DNA from: Aromatoleum petrolei
GTDB taxonomy: Bacteria > Pseudomonadota > Gammaproteobacteria > Burkholderiales > Rhodocyclaceae
Length of the DNA: 64,000 bases
Direction: 5' to 3'
Assembly (NCBI RefSeq): GCF_017894385.1
Contig: NZ_CP059560.1
Location: 4,658,501 to 4,722,500 of the forward strand
Shown: piece by piece, positions 1 through 7,056 of the stretch
Layout of the letters: each line of letters begins with the position of its first letter
Numbering within the stretch: position 1 is the stretch's first letter
Program-made: the position numbers and the translations under genes
Notes under the pieces: model-generated
Databases searched by the model: none
What the model was told of the DNA's origin: nothing
The model's input: the letters and a program-made list of their open reading frames with translations, nothing else

Positions 1-2
1 CC

Positions 3-497
3 GCGCGCCTGTACGGGCTGCGCGGCAAGACACGCGCTGCCCGGGTTCGCGATGCATTGGCGTTTGCAGGCCTGGAGGACCTGGGCGACCGACTGGTGCG
101 CACCTACTCCGGCGGCATGATCCGGCGGCTGGAGATCGCTCAGGCGACCCTTCATGTGCCGGAAGTGCTGTTCCTCGACGAGCCGACGATCGGCCTCGAT
201 CCGGTCGCGCGGCGCACGGTGTGGGACAAGCTGCTCGAACTGCGGCAGCGCAACGGCATGGCCATCCTGATCACCACGCATGACATGGAGGAAGCGGAAG
301 TCCTGTGCGACGAACTGGGCATCCTGCATCAGGGGCGCCTCGTCGTCACCGGCAAGCCCGAAGAGCTCAAGGCCGGCGTCGGCCCGGCGGCCACGCTCGA
401 AGACGTCTTCGCGCACTACAGCGGCGCCGTGCTGGAGTCGGGCGGCAATTACCGCGAGATCCGCGAAAGCCGCAGCGCGATGCGGAGGCTGGGATGA
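3..497 (+). CDS. ABC-2 type exporter ATP-binding protein (5' truncated)
   Basis: The reading frame is open from the window edge, so only the last 164 residues are present and the Walker A part lies outside. What remains has the ABC signature as YSGGM, the Walker B stretch VLFLDEP, a D-loop (GLDP) and the H-loop histidine in ITTHDMEEAE, so the hydrolysis half of the nucleotide-binding domain is intact. The family couples ATP hydrolysis to export of drugs, lipids or polysaccharides (DrrA/NodI/CcmA group). The stop overlaps the start of the next gene in an ATGA, so the two are translationally coupled and form one exporter. The substrate cannot be told from the sequence. Confidence 0.93.
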   Translation, partial: ARLYGLRGKTRAARVRDALAFAGLEDLGDRLVRTYSGGMIRRLEIAQATLHVPEVLFLDEPTIGLDPVARRTVWDKLLELRQRNGMAILITTHDMEEAEVLCDELGILHQGRLVVTGKPEELKAGVGPAATLEDVFAHYSGAVLESGGNYREIRESRSAMRRLG

Positions 498-1273
498 ACG
501 GGATGTGGCGCGCCGTTCTCGAAAGCGCAGCGGTGGCCGATGCCGAGATGCGCAAGCTCAGGCGCGACCCGACCGAATTGCTGTCGCGCGCGGTGCAACC
601 GGTTCTGTGGCTCGGCGTCTTTGGTCAGGTGTTCAGTCAGGTCCGCGGGATTGCGACCGGCAGCCTGCGCTACCTCGATTTCATGGCGCCCGGCATCCTC
701 GCCCAGAGCATCCTGTTCAGCGCGATCTTCTACGGCATCGCCATCATCTGGGAGCGCGACCTTGGCATCGTGCACAAGCTGCTGGTCACACCGGCCCATC
801 GCAGTGCGCTAGTGCTCGGCAAGGCGCTCGCCGCCGGGGTGCGGGGCTTGGTGCAGGCCGTCGTGGTCTATCTCGTCGCAATCACGTTGAAAGTCGATAT
901 CCGCTGGGAAATCCTGCCCATGCTGACCGTTGCGGCCGCCGTGTTTGCCGGTTCCTGCATCTTCTCGACGTTTTCGTTGGTGATCGCCTGCATCGTGAAG
1001 ACCCGCGAGCGTTTCATGGGCATCGGCCAGGTGCTGACGATGCCTCTCTTCTTCGCGTCGAACGCCATCTACCCGCTGGACCTCATGCCGCCGTGGCTGC
1101 AGATCATTGCGATGTTCAACCCTCTGACCTACCTCGTCGACGTCCTGCGCGGTGCGATGATCATCGGCGGTAGCAGTGTTCATGCGGTCGGCGCCAGTTT
1201 TGGCATCATGCTCGGCGTGTTCGCGACCCTGCTGGCGCTCGCGGCAAGGCTCTATCCCGGCCTCGCGCGTTGA
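494..1273 (+). CDS. ABC-2 type exporter permease
   Basis: A protein of 259 residues starting at the ATG inside the ATGA overlap with the ATPase gene. The frame is open further upstream, but that part lies inside the ATPase gene. A cytoplasmic N-terminus with KLRRDPTELLSR is followed by about six hydrophobic segments. The C-terminal part has the ABC-2 family pattern of a short loop (NAIYPLDLMPPWLQ) followed by FNPLTYLVDVLRG before the last helix. It is the membrane half of a DrrB/NodJ-like exporter sitting in the inner membrane. Substrate unknown. Confidence 0.93.
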   Translation: MNGMWRAVLESAAVADAEMRKLRRDPTELLSRAVQPVLWLGVFGQVFSQVRGIATGSLRYLDFMAPGILAQSILFSAIFYGIAIIWERDLGIVHKLLVTPAHRSALVLGKALAAGVRGLVQAVVVYLVAITLKVDIRWEILPMLTVAAAVFAGSCIFSTFSLVIACIVKTRERFMGIGQVLTMPLFFASNAIYPLDLMPPWLQIIAMFNPLTYLVDVLRGAMIIGGSSVHAVGASFGIMLGVFATLLALAARLYPGLAR

Positions 1274-1313
1274 TAACCGGGCGTTGGCCGGCCGCGGCGA
1301 GCGAAGGCGGGAG

Positions 1314-1465
1314 CTATTCCTGCACGCACAAACCCGCCCCGCGCCGTCGATAAGCTCCCGGCGGTGTCCCCGTCCACTGCTTGAACGCCCGGTTGAACGC
1401 CGCTGGATCATCAAAACCGAGATCCGCGCCGATGTTCGCGATCGATTCGTCGGAGCGCGAGATGC
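1314..1465 (-). pseudogene. AraC-family regulator remnant (C-terminal end only)
   Basis: Read on the minus strand, this stretch encodes about 50 residues ending in a TAG stop. They match the second helix-turn-helix of AraC/XylS proteins: SIANIGADLGFDDPAAFNRA followed by FKQWTGTPPGAYRR. No start codon, no first helix-turn-helix and no ligand domain precede it. The match stops near 1465, exactly where an unrelated fragment of the other strand begins. It is therefore a 3' remnant left by a deletion or rearrangement. The assignment rests on the family motif, which is clear; the break point is approximate. Confidence 0.7.
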
Positions 1466-1470
1466 GCGCG

Positions 1471-1625
1471 CGATTACCTGGACGAGGGCGGCTATCTCTA
1501 CATCACCGATCGCATCAAGGGCATCATCAAGACCGGCGGCGTTCAAGGTGCCCAAGCGCGTGGACTTCGTCGAGGACATGCCGCGCAACGCATCGGGCGA
1601 GCTGCGGGAGCGATTCCGGGCGTGA
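1471..1625 (+). pseudogene. Acyl-CoA synthetase (AMP-binding) remnant, internally deleted
   Basis: The first part reads DYLDEGGYLYITDRIKGIIK followed by TGG, the conserved A8 core region of fatty-acyl/AMP-forming CoA ligases. The frame then changes at about 1541 and continues as AFKVPKRVDFVEDMPRNASG ... FRA, the extreme C-terminus of the same family, ending in TGA at 1623-1625. About 40 to 50 residues normally lying between these two motifs are missing, and the N-terminal 450 or so residues are absent. In the final motif the lysine of the usual NASGK is a glutamate, so the catalytic lysine is gone as well. This is a dead fragment. Confidence 0.72.
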
Positions 1626-1637
1626 GGATGCGAGGCC

Positions 1638-2561
1638 TTACTGCGTTGCGGCGAGCATCTGAGCGATGTCCGGATCGCGGCTGAACGCCTCCGAAAAGTA
1701 GTTCACGAAGCTGTTCACCTTCAGCGAGGGGCGCCGCGCAGGCTGGAAAACGACGTTGAGCGGCAGCGAGGGCGGGCGGAAGCGGGTGAGGATCGCTTTG
1801 ACGCGGCCGGCGCGCAGGTCGTCGCCGAAGGTCCACAGGGGCGAATAGCTGATGCCGAGCCCTTCGCACACCGCCTGACGGATGGCTTCGGAGCTGTTCG
1901 ACTGGAAGTTGCCGTCGACGCGCACGACGCGGGGCAGGCCGTCGGCGTCGACGTAGCTCCACTCGTCGAGCGTCGCGAGGCCGGTGTAGATCAGGCAGTT
2001 GTGCTTTCGCAGTTCGTCGGGATGCCTCGGTTCGCCATGCCGTTCGAGGTAGGCCGGCGAGGCGAGGGTCGCGCGGTGGGCGGTGCCGATGCGGCGGGCG
2101 ATGAGGCGGCTGTCCTTGAGTTCGCCGACGCGGAAGGCGACGTCGATGCCCGCAGCGACGAGATCGGTGAAACCGTCGTCGAGCTGGAGATTGACCTTGA
2201 GGCGGGGGTGGCGCGCGTAGAAGGCCGGCAGGCGCGGCACGATGTGCAAGCGCCCGAAGGCGACCGGGGCGGCGACGCGCAGCAGGCCGGAGATCTCGTG
2301 TTCGGCGCGGTGCACCTCGATGTGGGCTTCTTCCAGCGTGTCGAGCACCTGCCGGCAGCGCTCGTAATAGAGCTGGCCGGCCTCGGTGAGCGCATGGCTG
2401 CGCGAGGAACGCACGAGCAGTGGCGCACCGACGAGTTTTTCGAGCGCCTGCACCTGCTTGCTGATGGCCGATTGCGTGGTGCGGGCCTCACGCGCGACGG
2501 CCGAGAAATTCCCCGTTTCGACGACGCGAACAAAAGTTTCCATCAATCGCATGCGGTCCAT
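1638..2561 (-). CDS. LysR-family transcriptional regulator
   Basis: A protein of 307 residues, the usual LysR length. The N-terminal winged helix-turn-helix reads METFVRVVETGNFSAVAREA with TTQSAISKQVQALE as the recognition region. A LysR substrate-binding domain of the CrgA/YafC type follows from about residue 90. It is divergent from the flavin oxidoreductase gene at 2705, the classical arrangement of a LysR regulator and its target. A 15-bp palindrome sits 15 bp upstream of its start. The effector is unknown; an electrophile or quinone is plausible given the target but is inference. Confidence 0.93.
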   Translation of the reverse strand: MDRMRLMETFVRVVETGNFSAVAREARTTQSAISKQVQALEKLVGAPLLVRSSRSHALTEAGQLYYERCRQVLDTLEEAHIEVHRAEHEISGLLRVAAPVAFGRLHIVPRLPAFYARHPRLKVNLQLDDGFTDLVAAGIDVAFRVGELKDSRLIARRIGTAHRATLASPAYLERHGEPRHPDELRKHNCLIYTGLATLDEWSYVDADGLPRVVRVDGNFQSNSSEAIRQAVCEGLGISYSPLWTFGDDLRAGRVKAILTRFRPPSLPLNVVFQPARRPSLKVNSFVNYFSEAFSRDPDIAQMLAATQ

Positions 2562-2575
2562 CGTGGCTCCACATT

Positions 2576-2590
2576 ATTCCTGAGAGGAAT
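2576..2590. promoter_or_regulatory. Palindrome ATTCCTGAGAGGAAT in the LysR/OYE gap
   Basis: A perfect inverted repeat with 6-bp arms (ATTCCT / AGGAAT) around GAG. It lies between the divergent LysR regulator and the flavin oxidoreductase gene, next to the regulator's start. Its length and dyad fit a LysR-type site, which often autoregulates. Binding is inferred from position only. Confidence 0.45.
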
Positions 2591-2704
2591 AGATGCTATC
2601 ACTGTGACAGACTACTCCGCCTTGTCAGGAATGAACATAATCGCCCCAAGTCGATCAGGCGACTGATCCCATTGCAGACCGCGTATTTCCAAGGAACCCA
2701 GGCC

Positions 2705-3805
2705 ATGATAGAAAACCGCAAGCTCTTCCAGCCCGCCCGCATCGGCGACATCGAGGTCGCCAACCGGATCGTGATGGCGCCGCTGACGCGCAGCCGTGCC
2801 GACGAGGCGGCCGGCGACATTCCCGGCAGCGCGATGAACGTCGAGTACTACCTCCAGCGCAGCAACGCCGGCCTGATCATCAGCGAAGGCACGCAGGTGT
2901 CGCCGGTGGGCAAGGGCTATATGGCAACGCCCGGCATCTACTCGGACGAACAGGTCGAGGGCTGGAAGCCGATCACGCACGCCGTGCATGAGGCCGGCTC
3001 GAAGATCGTCGCGCAGATCTGGCACGTCGGGCGCATCACGCACCCGGATCTCACCGGTGGCGCGCAGCCGGTCGCGCCCTCGGCAATCAAGCCGAACGTT
3101 GTCGCCTACACGCGCAACGGCAAGATGGAAGTCCCCGAGCCGCGTGCGCTGACTGTGGCGGAGATCGCCGAAGTCGTGCAGGAATTCCGCCGCGCCGCCG
3201 CGAACGCGATTCGCGCGGGTTTCGACGGCGTCGAGATCCACGGCGCGAACGGCTATCTGGTCGACCAGTTTCTGCGCGACGGTGCCAACCAGCGCACCGA
3301 CCAGTACGGCGGTTCGGTGGAGAACCGCGCGCGCTTCGCGCTCGAAGTCATTGACGCGGTGGTCGCCGAAATCGGGGCGGGTCGCGTCGGCATCCGCCTG
3401 TCGCCGGTCACGCCCGCGAACGATCTGTCGGACAGCAACCCGCAGGCGGTCTTCGGCTACCTCGTCGAGGAACTGAACAAGCGCGGCATCGCCTTCATCC
3501 ACTTCGTCGAAGGCGCGACGGGCGGTCCGCGCGACGTGCCGGGCTTCGACTTCGCGTGGGCGCGCAAGGCCTTCCAGGGCACGTACATCGCGAACAACGG
3601 CTACGACCGCGCGATGGCGATCGACGCGGTCGAGTCGGGCAGGGCGGACGCAGTGGCTTTCGGTCGCCTGTACATCGCGAACCCCGACCTCGTGCATCGG
3701 CTGAAGCACGACACCGTGCTCAACGCGCCGAACCCGAAGACCTTCTACGCGCCTGGCCCGGAAGGCTACATCGACTATCCGCCGCTGGAGGCGATCGCGG
3801 CCTGA
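2705..3805 (+). CDS. Old yellow enzyme family NADH:flavin oxidoreductase (NemA/XenB-like)
   Basis: A protein of 366 residues beginning MIENRKLFQPARIGDIEV, the normal start of the N-ethylmaleimide-reductase branch. An upstream in-frame TTG at 2672 would add 11 residues unlike the family. The FMN-binding TIM barrel is complete. The substrate-binding pair appears as EIHGANGYLVDQFL, followed by RTDQYGGSVENRARF, the hallmark of the family. These FMN enzymes use NAD(P)H to reduce activated C=C bonds in enones, maleimides and nitro compounds or nitrate esters. It is divergent from a LysR regulator and stands alone on its strand. The natural substrate is not known. Confidence 0.93.
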   Translation: MIENRKLFQPARIGDIEVANRIVMAPLTRSRADEAAGDIPGSAMNVEYYLQRSNAGLIISEGTQVSPVGKGYMATPGIYSDEQVEGWKPITHAVHEAGSKIVAQIWHVGRITHPDLTGGAQPVAPSAIKPNVVAYTRNGKMEVPEPRALTVAEIAEVVQEFRRAAANAIRAGFDGVEIHGANGYLVDQFLRDGANQRTDQYGGSVENRARFALEVIDAVVAEIGAGRVGIRLSPVTPANDLSDSNPQAVFGYLVEELNKRGIAFIHFVEGATGGPRDVPGFDFAWARKAFQGTYIANNGYDRAMAIDAVESGRADAVAFGRLYIANPDLVHRLKHDTVLNAPNPKTFYAPGPEGYIDYPPLEAIAA

Positions 3806-3986
3806 TCCGCGTTCGCTGCACGGGCGGGCCCGGGACGCGCTCTCGATCGAGGCTGCGCGCCCGGGCCCGTCGGCCATTGTGGCGTATGCTGCGGTAGATC
3901 AAAATCCGCCCGCTGGTCGTTTCGCGATCGAGATCGCCGCACGGGTCCAGCGGCAGCTAGCCCAAACCCGTCACGGTGCCCTGCGA

Positions 3987-4718
3987 ATGATCGAATCCCT
4001 GCTCCTGACGACCGTGCCCATCGTTACCTTCGATCGGCAGCGGCCACTGACGAATGCGAGCGGGTTCTTCTTCCTGATGGATCAGCGCTTGTTCGTCGTC
4101 ACCAGCCGCCACGTGCTGTTCGACAAGCCGACCCGGCACTTCCCGGACAGCATCGGACTCGAGCTGCACAACAATCCGGACAACCTCGCGGAATCGACGG
4201 GTTTCTCGATGCCGCTGTACCGCAATGGCCGGAGCCTTTGGCGCCAGGGATTCGACGCAGCGGGCAATATCGACGTGGCGGTTCTCGAAGTCGATCGCGG
4301 GGCTCTCCCCGCGACGCTGGTTTACCGTGCTTTCACGCCCGCACATCTGCCGGGACAGCTCGACCGCGTCGAAATCGGCACTTCGCTACTGGTCGTGGGC
4401 TTCCCGCTCGGCTTTCACGACACCCTGCACCACATGCCGGTGGTGCGCCAGGCGGTCGTCGCGTCGTCCTTCGGGTTGCGCTTCAAGGGCGAGGGCTATT
4501 TCCTGACCGATGCGCGCACCCACCGCGGCACCAGCGGCGCGCCGGTGGTGATGCGGGTGGCGCATCCTCCTCCCAGCTACGGCGACCTGCCGTGGATGTT
4601 GCTCGGTGTGCATTCAGCGCGGCTCGATGTCGGGACGCGCGATCTCGCCCAGGACGAGGCGCTGGGCCTGAACTGCGCCTGGTACGCGGATATCCTGCTG
4701 ACGTTGATCAAGTCCTGA
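3987..4718 (+). CDS. Trypsin-like serine peptidase domain protein
   Basis: A protein of 243 residues from the ATG at 3987; a GTG at 3879 in frame would add 36 residues of low family likeness. It has the chymotrypsin-fold triad: His42 in VVTSRHVLF, Asp96 in GNIDVAVLEV and Ser183 in HRGTSGAPVV. There is no clear signal peptide, no transmembrane segment and no PDZ domain, so it is not a DegP/HtrA protease. Single-domain proteins like this occur widely in bacteria with no assigned role. It stands alone, with a gap of 330 bp after it. It is probably cytoplasmic; the substrate is unknown. Confidence 0.82.
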   Translation: MIESLLLTTVPIVTFDRQRPLTNASGFFFLMDQRLFVVTSRHVLFDKPTRHFPDSIGLELHNNPDNLAESTGFSMPLYRNGRSLWRQGFDAAGNIDVAVLEVDRGALPATLVYRAFTPAHLPGQLDRVEIGTSLLVVGFPLGFHDTLHHMPVVRQAVVASSFGLRFKGEGYFLTDARTHRGTSGAPVVMRVAHPPPSYGDLPWMLLGVHSARLDVGTRDLAQDEALGLNCAWYADILLTLIKS

Positions 4719-5049
4719 CCCATTGCAGCCGCAGGCGGGTAGTCCGGACCGGCCTCTGTCGCTCGACGTCGAGGGGCAATCATTGAGGGAGAACTGCGAT
4801 GGCACGGGGACCGGCGGAGAGTTCCGTGGTGCTGCGACGTCTCCTTGCCCTGGCGCCCGTTTGTTGCAGGCATCCGGCCGTGTGCCCGCGTTACAAAGTA
4901 ATGGTGGACTCACCGTCGTGAGGGGCCATACTCGGTTTACTCCCAAATCCGCCGTGGGCATTCGCCAACGAGCGACACACCCCGTGCAACAGGATCGATG
5001 ACAAGTCATATGTCATGAATCTGTCGCGCGAGGATCCGAGAAAGGAATC
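4719..5049. other. Gap between the protease and phasin genes
   Basis: No convincing gene is seen here. A 40-codon frame at 4799-4921 has a purine-rich GGGAGA before its ATG, but no family likeness. The last 60 bp carry the ribosome binding site AAAGGA just before the phasin start. A phasin promoter must lie here but cannot be pinned down. Confidence 0.4.
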
Positions 5050-5541
5050 ATGATGACCACCAAACCCCACACCAGTATCGAGCGATCCTTCGCGAATACC
5101 GTCGACGCCTTCATGGCATCGTCCCGCGTCTATCTGGATTGCACCGAGCATCTCACTTGCAGCACCTTTGCGGTTTCGCGTGCAGCGTTCGAAGAGTGTG
5201 TTGCGGCAACGAAAGCGGCAGCAAGCGGCAAACCTTCCGTTGATCCGGCAGCCTTGCCGCTGGCTCTAGGTCAGTCGCTGTTGGAGAAATCGCTCGCGTA
5301 TGCCAAGGATAGCTACGAGACGGTGGCGGCCGCACAAGTTGAGGCTGCACGGCTGCTCGGCAATCAGCTTGCCGTCCCGGCGATGGCGTTGCCGACTCCG
5401 GAAGCCTGGAAGGGAGCGTTCAGTCTTTTCGAGCGCACCTTGCGGGACCTTTCCGCGGCCGCGGCGGGATCGTTCGGCGAAGCGGGTGACGCCTGGACGT
5501 CGTCCGTCGCGAAGTATCGTCACCTGAACAAGGCAGCGTAA
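5050..5541 (+). CDS. phaP: Phasin family protein (polyhydroxyalkanoate granule coat)
   Basis: A protein of 163 residues, the usual length for a phasin. It is rich in alanine and predicted to be almost wholly helical with amphipathic character, low in Cys and Trp, and has a basic C-terminal end. The start is the first of two adjacent ATGs (5050 and 5053) behind AAAGGA. Phasins coat polyhydroxyalkanoate granules and control their size and number. The likeness is general rather than motif-based, so the call rests on composition, length and helical pattern. There is no phaC or phaR nearby. An alternative is another small coiled-coil protein. Confidence 0.65.
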   Translation: MMTTKPHTSIERSFANTVDAFMASSRVYLDCTEHLTCSTFAVSRAAFEECVAATKAAASGKPSVDPAALPLALGQSLLEKSLAYAKDSYETVAAAQVEAARLLGNQLAVPAMALPTPEAWKGAFSLFERTLRDLSAAAAGSFGEAGDAWTSSVAKYRHLNKAA

Positions 5542-5936
5542 GCCGGACCTTGCGCGGCACGATCCGTTCCTGGATCGCACTGCGTTCGAGGCTACAACAC
5601 CGCACACAACATCCTCCGCCTTCCTTCCGCTCATGTGGAAGCGGAAGCGGAAGCGACGAGCAGACTGTCGTGCCGGGCCAGCCACGAGGTCGTGGCCGCG
5701 CCCGGCGCCTGCGTCATGCGGCCCGTGGGCCGGAGTCGCTTGATCCCGTTCTTACCGAGTTGTCCGATACCGCCGATCACGTGCAGACCGTGATCGGCGT
5801 TCGCACGTTCACCATTGGAGCGTGGGACGACGAGTCGGCAATCTGCCGTTTGAAGTTCGTCAATAACAAATAGATTGACCATGGATGAATTGCTGTCTAG
5901 GATTCGAATCGTCCACCCCACAGAGAAGACCTATCC
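5542..5936. other. Gap between phasin and the catabolic operon
   Basis: Open frames exist on both strands, but none resembles a known protein or has a good ribosome site. The one clear structure is a perfect inverted repeat at 5771-5799. The final 60 bp are A/T-richer than their surroundings and probably hold the promoter of the operon that begins at 5937. Confidence 0.4.
5771..5799. repeat. Perfect 11-bp inverted repeat upstream of the catabolic operon
   Basis: CGCCGATCACG and CGTGATCGGCG are perfect reverse complements separated by 7 bp. No T-run follows on either strand, so a rho-independent terminator is unlikely. The repeat lies 138 bp upstream of the first gene of the operon. It could be an operator for a regulator encoded elsewhere. 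Confidence 0.5.
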
Positions 5937-6899
5937 ATGACCACCAAAAAATTCGCTTCCCAGGCCGACCTGGAAGAAAAGAAGATCAGCTGGGAAAAGC
6001 TGTCCGATAACGCCTACGCCTACACGGCCGAGGGCGACCCCAACACCGGCGTGATCATCGGCGATGACGGCGTGATGATCATCGACGCCACCGCCACCCC
6101 CGTCGCCGCGCAGGGCGTCATCGCCAAGGTGCGCGAGATCACCGACAAGCCGATCAAGTATGTCGTGCTGACGCACTACCACGCGGTGCGCGTGCTCGGC
6201 GCTTCGGGCTACAAGAGCGAAGGCCTCGAGCAGATCATCGCGAGCCGCGACACCTACGACCTGATCGTCGAGCGCGGCCAGCAGGACATGGATTCCGAGA
6301 TCGGTCGCTTCCCGCGCCTGTTCCAGGCCGTCGAGAGCGTGCCGGGCCTGACCTGGCCGACGCTTAGCTTCGAAGGCGAGATGACCCTGTGGATGGGCAA
6401 GCTCGAGGTGAAGATCAAGCAGGTCGGCCGCGGCCACACGAAGGGCGACACTATCGTCTATCTGCCGTCGCAGAACATCTGCTTCTCGGGCGACCTCGTG
6501 GAAGCGGACGCCGCCTGCTACACCGGCGACGCCTATCTCGCCGATTGGCCGCAGACCCTCGACAACCTCGCCGCGATGAAATTCGACAAGCTCGTCCCTG
6601 GCCGCGGCCCCGCGTTGATCGGGCGCGAGGCTGTCGATGCCGGCCTCGCCTACACGCGCGACTTCGTCTCGACCCTGTACCGCAGCGCGCAGGAAGCCGT
6701 CGCGCAGGGCTTCGACCTGAAGGCGACGATGGCGCACACCCGCAAGAACATGGATCCGAAGTTCGGCCAGGTCTTCATCTACGAGCACTGCCTGCCCTTC
6801 GACGTGACGCGCGCACACGACGAGGCGAGCGGCATCCGCGATCCGCGCATCTGGACCGCCGAGCGCGACCAGCAGATGTGGCATTCGCTGCAGGAGTGA
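5937..6899 (+). CDS. Metallo-beta-lactamase-fold hydrolase, degenerate HxHxDH motif
   Basis: A protein of 320 residues with the MBL fold: THYHAVRVLGA at residues 79-89, RGHTKGD with His167, and FSGDLVEA with Asp186. The canonical HxHxDH motif reads His80-Tyr-His82-Ala-Val-Arg, so the Asp and His that bind the second metal are replaced. The protein may hold one metal or none in that site. It is the first gene of an aromatic-type operon and ends about 157 bp before the monooxygenase. A thioesterase, lactonase or ring-product hydrolase role is possible. The exact reaction is not known. Confidence 0.8.
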   Translation: MTTKKFASQADLEEKKISWEKLSDNAYAYTAEGDPNTGVIIGDDGVMIIDATATPVAAQGVIAKVREITDKPIKYVVLTHYHAVRVLGASGYKSEGLEQIIASRDTYDLIVERGQQDMDSEIGRFPRLFQAVESVPGLTWPTLSFEGEMTLWMGKLEVKIKQVGRGHTKGDTIVYLPSQNICFSGDLVEADAACYTGDAYLADWPQTLDNLAAMKFDKLVPGRGPALIGREAVDAGLAYTRDFVSTLYRSAQEAVAQGFDLKATMAHTRKNMDPKFGQVFIYEHCLPFDVTRAHDEASGIRDPRIWTAERDQQMWHSLQE

Positions 6900-7056
6900 C
6901 GGTGCCGGAGCCGTCCGTCCGCTGACGGCTCCCATCCCCGATTTTCATGGCTGAGCAATCAGCCGTTCAGAGTCGCACCGCCACCGGTGCAGGACTCCGG
7001 CCCAACGCACGTCCAGAGGCGGCGCCGGAGCGATGAAACACATGGAGGAGACACCC

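Noticed and set aside
4799..4921. A 40-codon frame with GGGAGA before its ATG
   Set aside because: No homology or neighbour supports it, and its codon use is not that of the nearby genes. It could be chance in a 330-bp gap.
5631..5921. A 96-codon minus-strand frame after the phasin gene
   Set aside because: No recognisable domain, no ribosome site, and the composition changes midway. It overlaps the inverted repeat at 5771-5799 and the probable promoter of the next operon.
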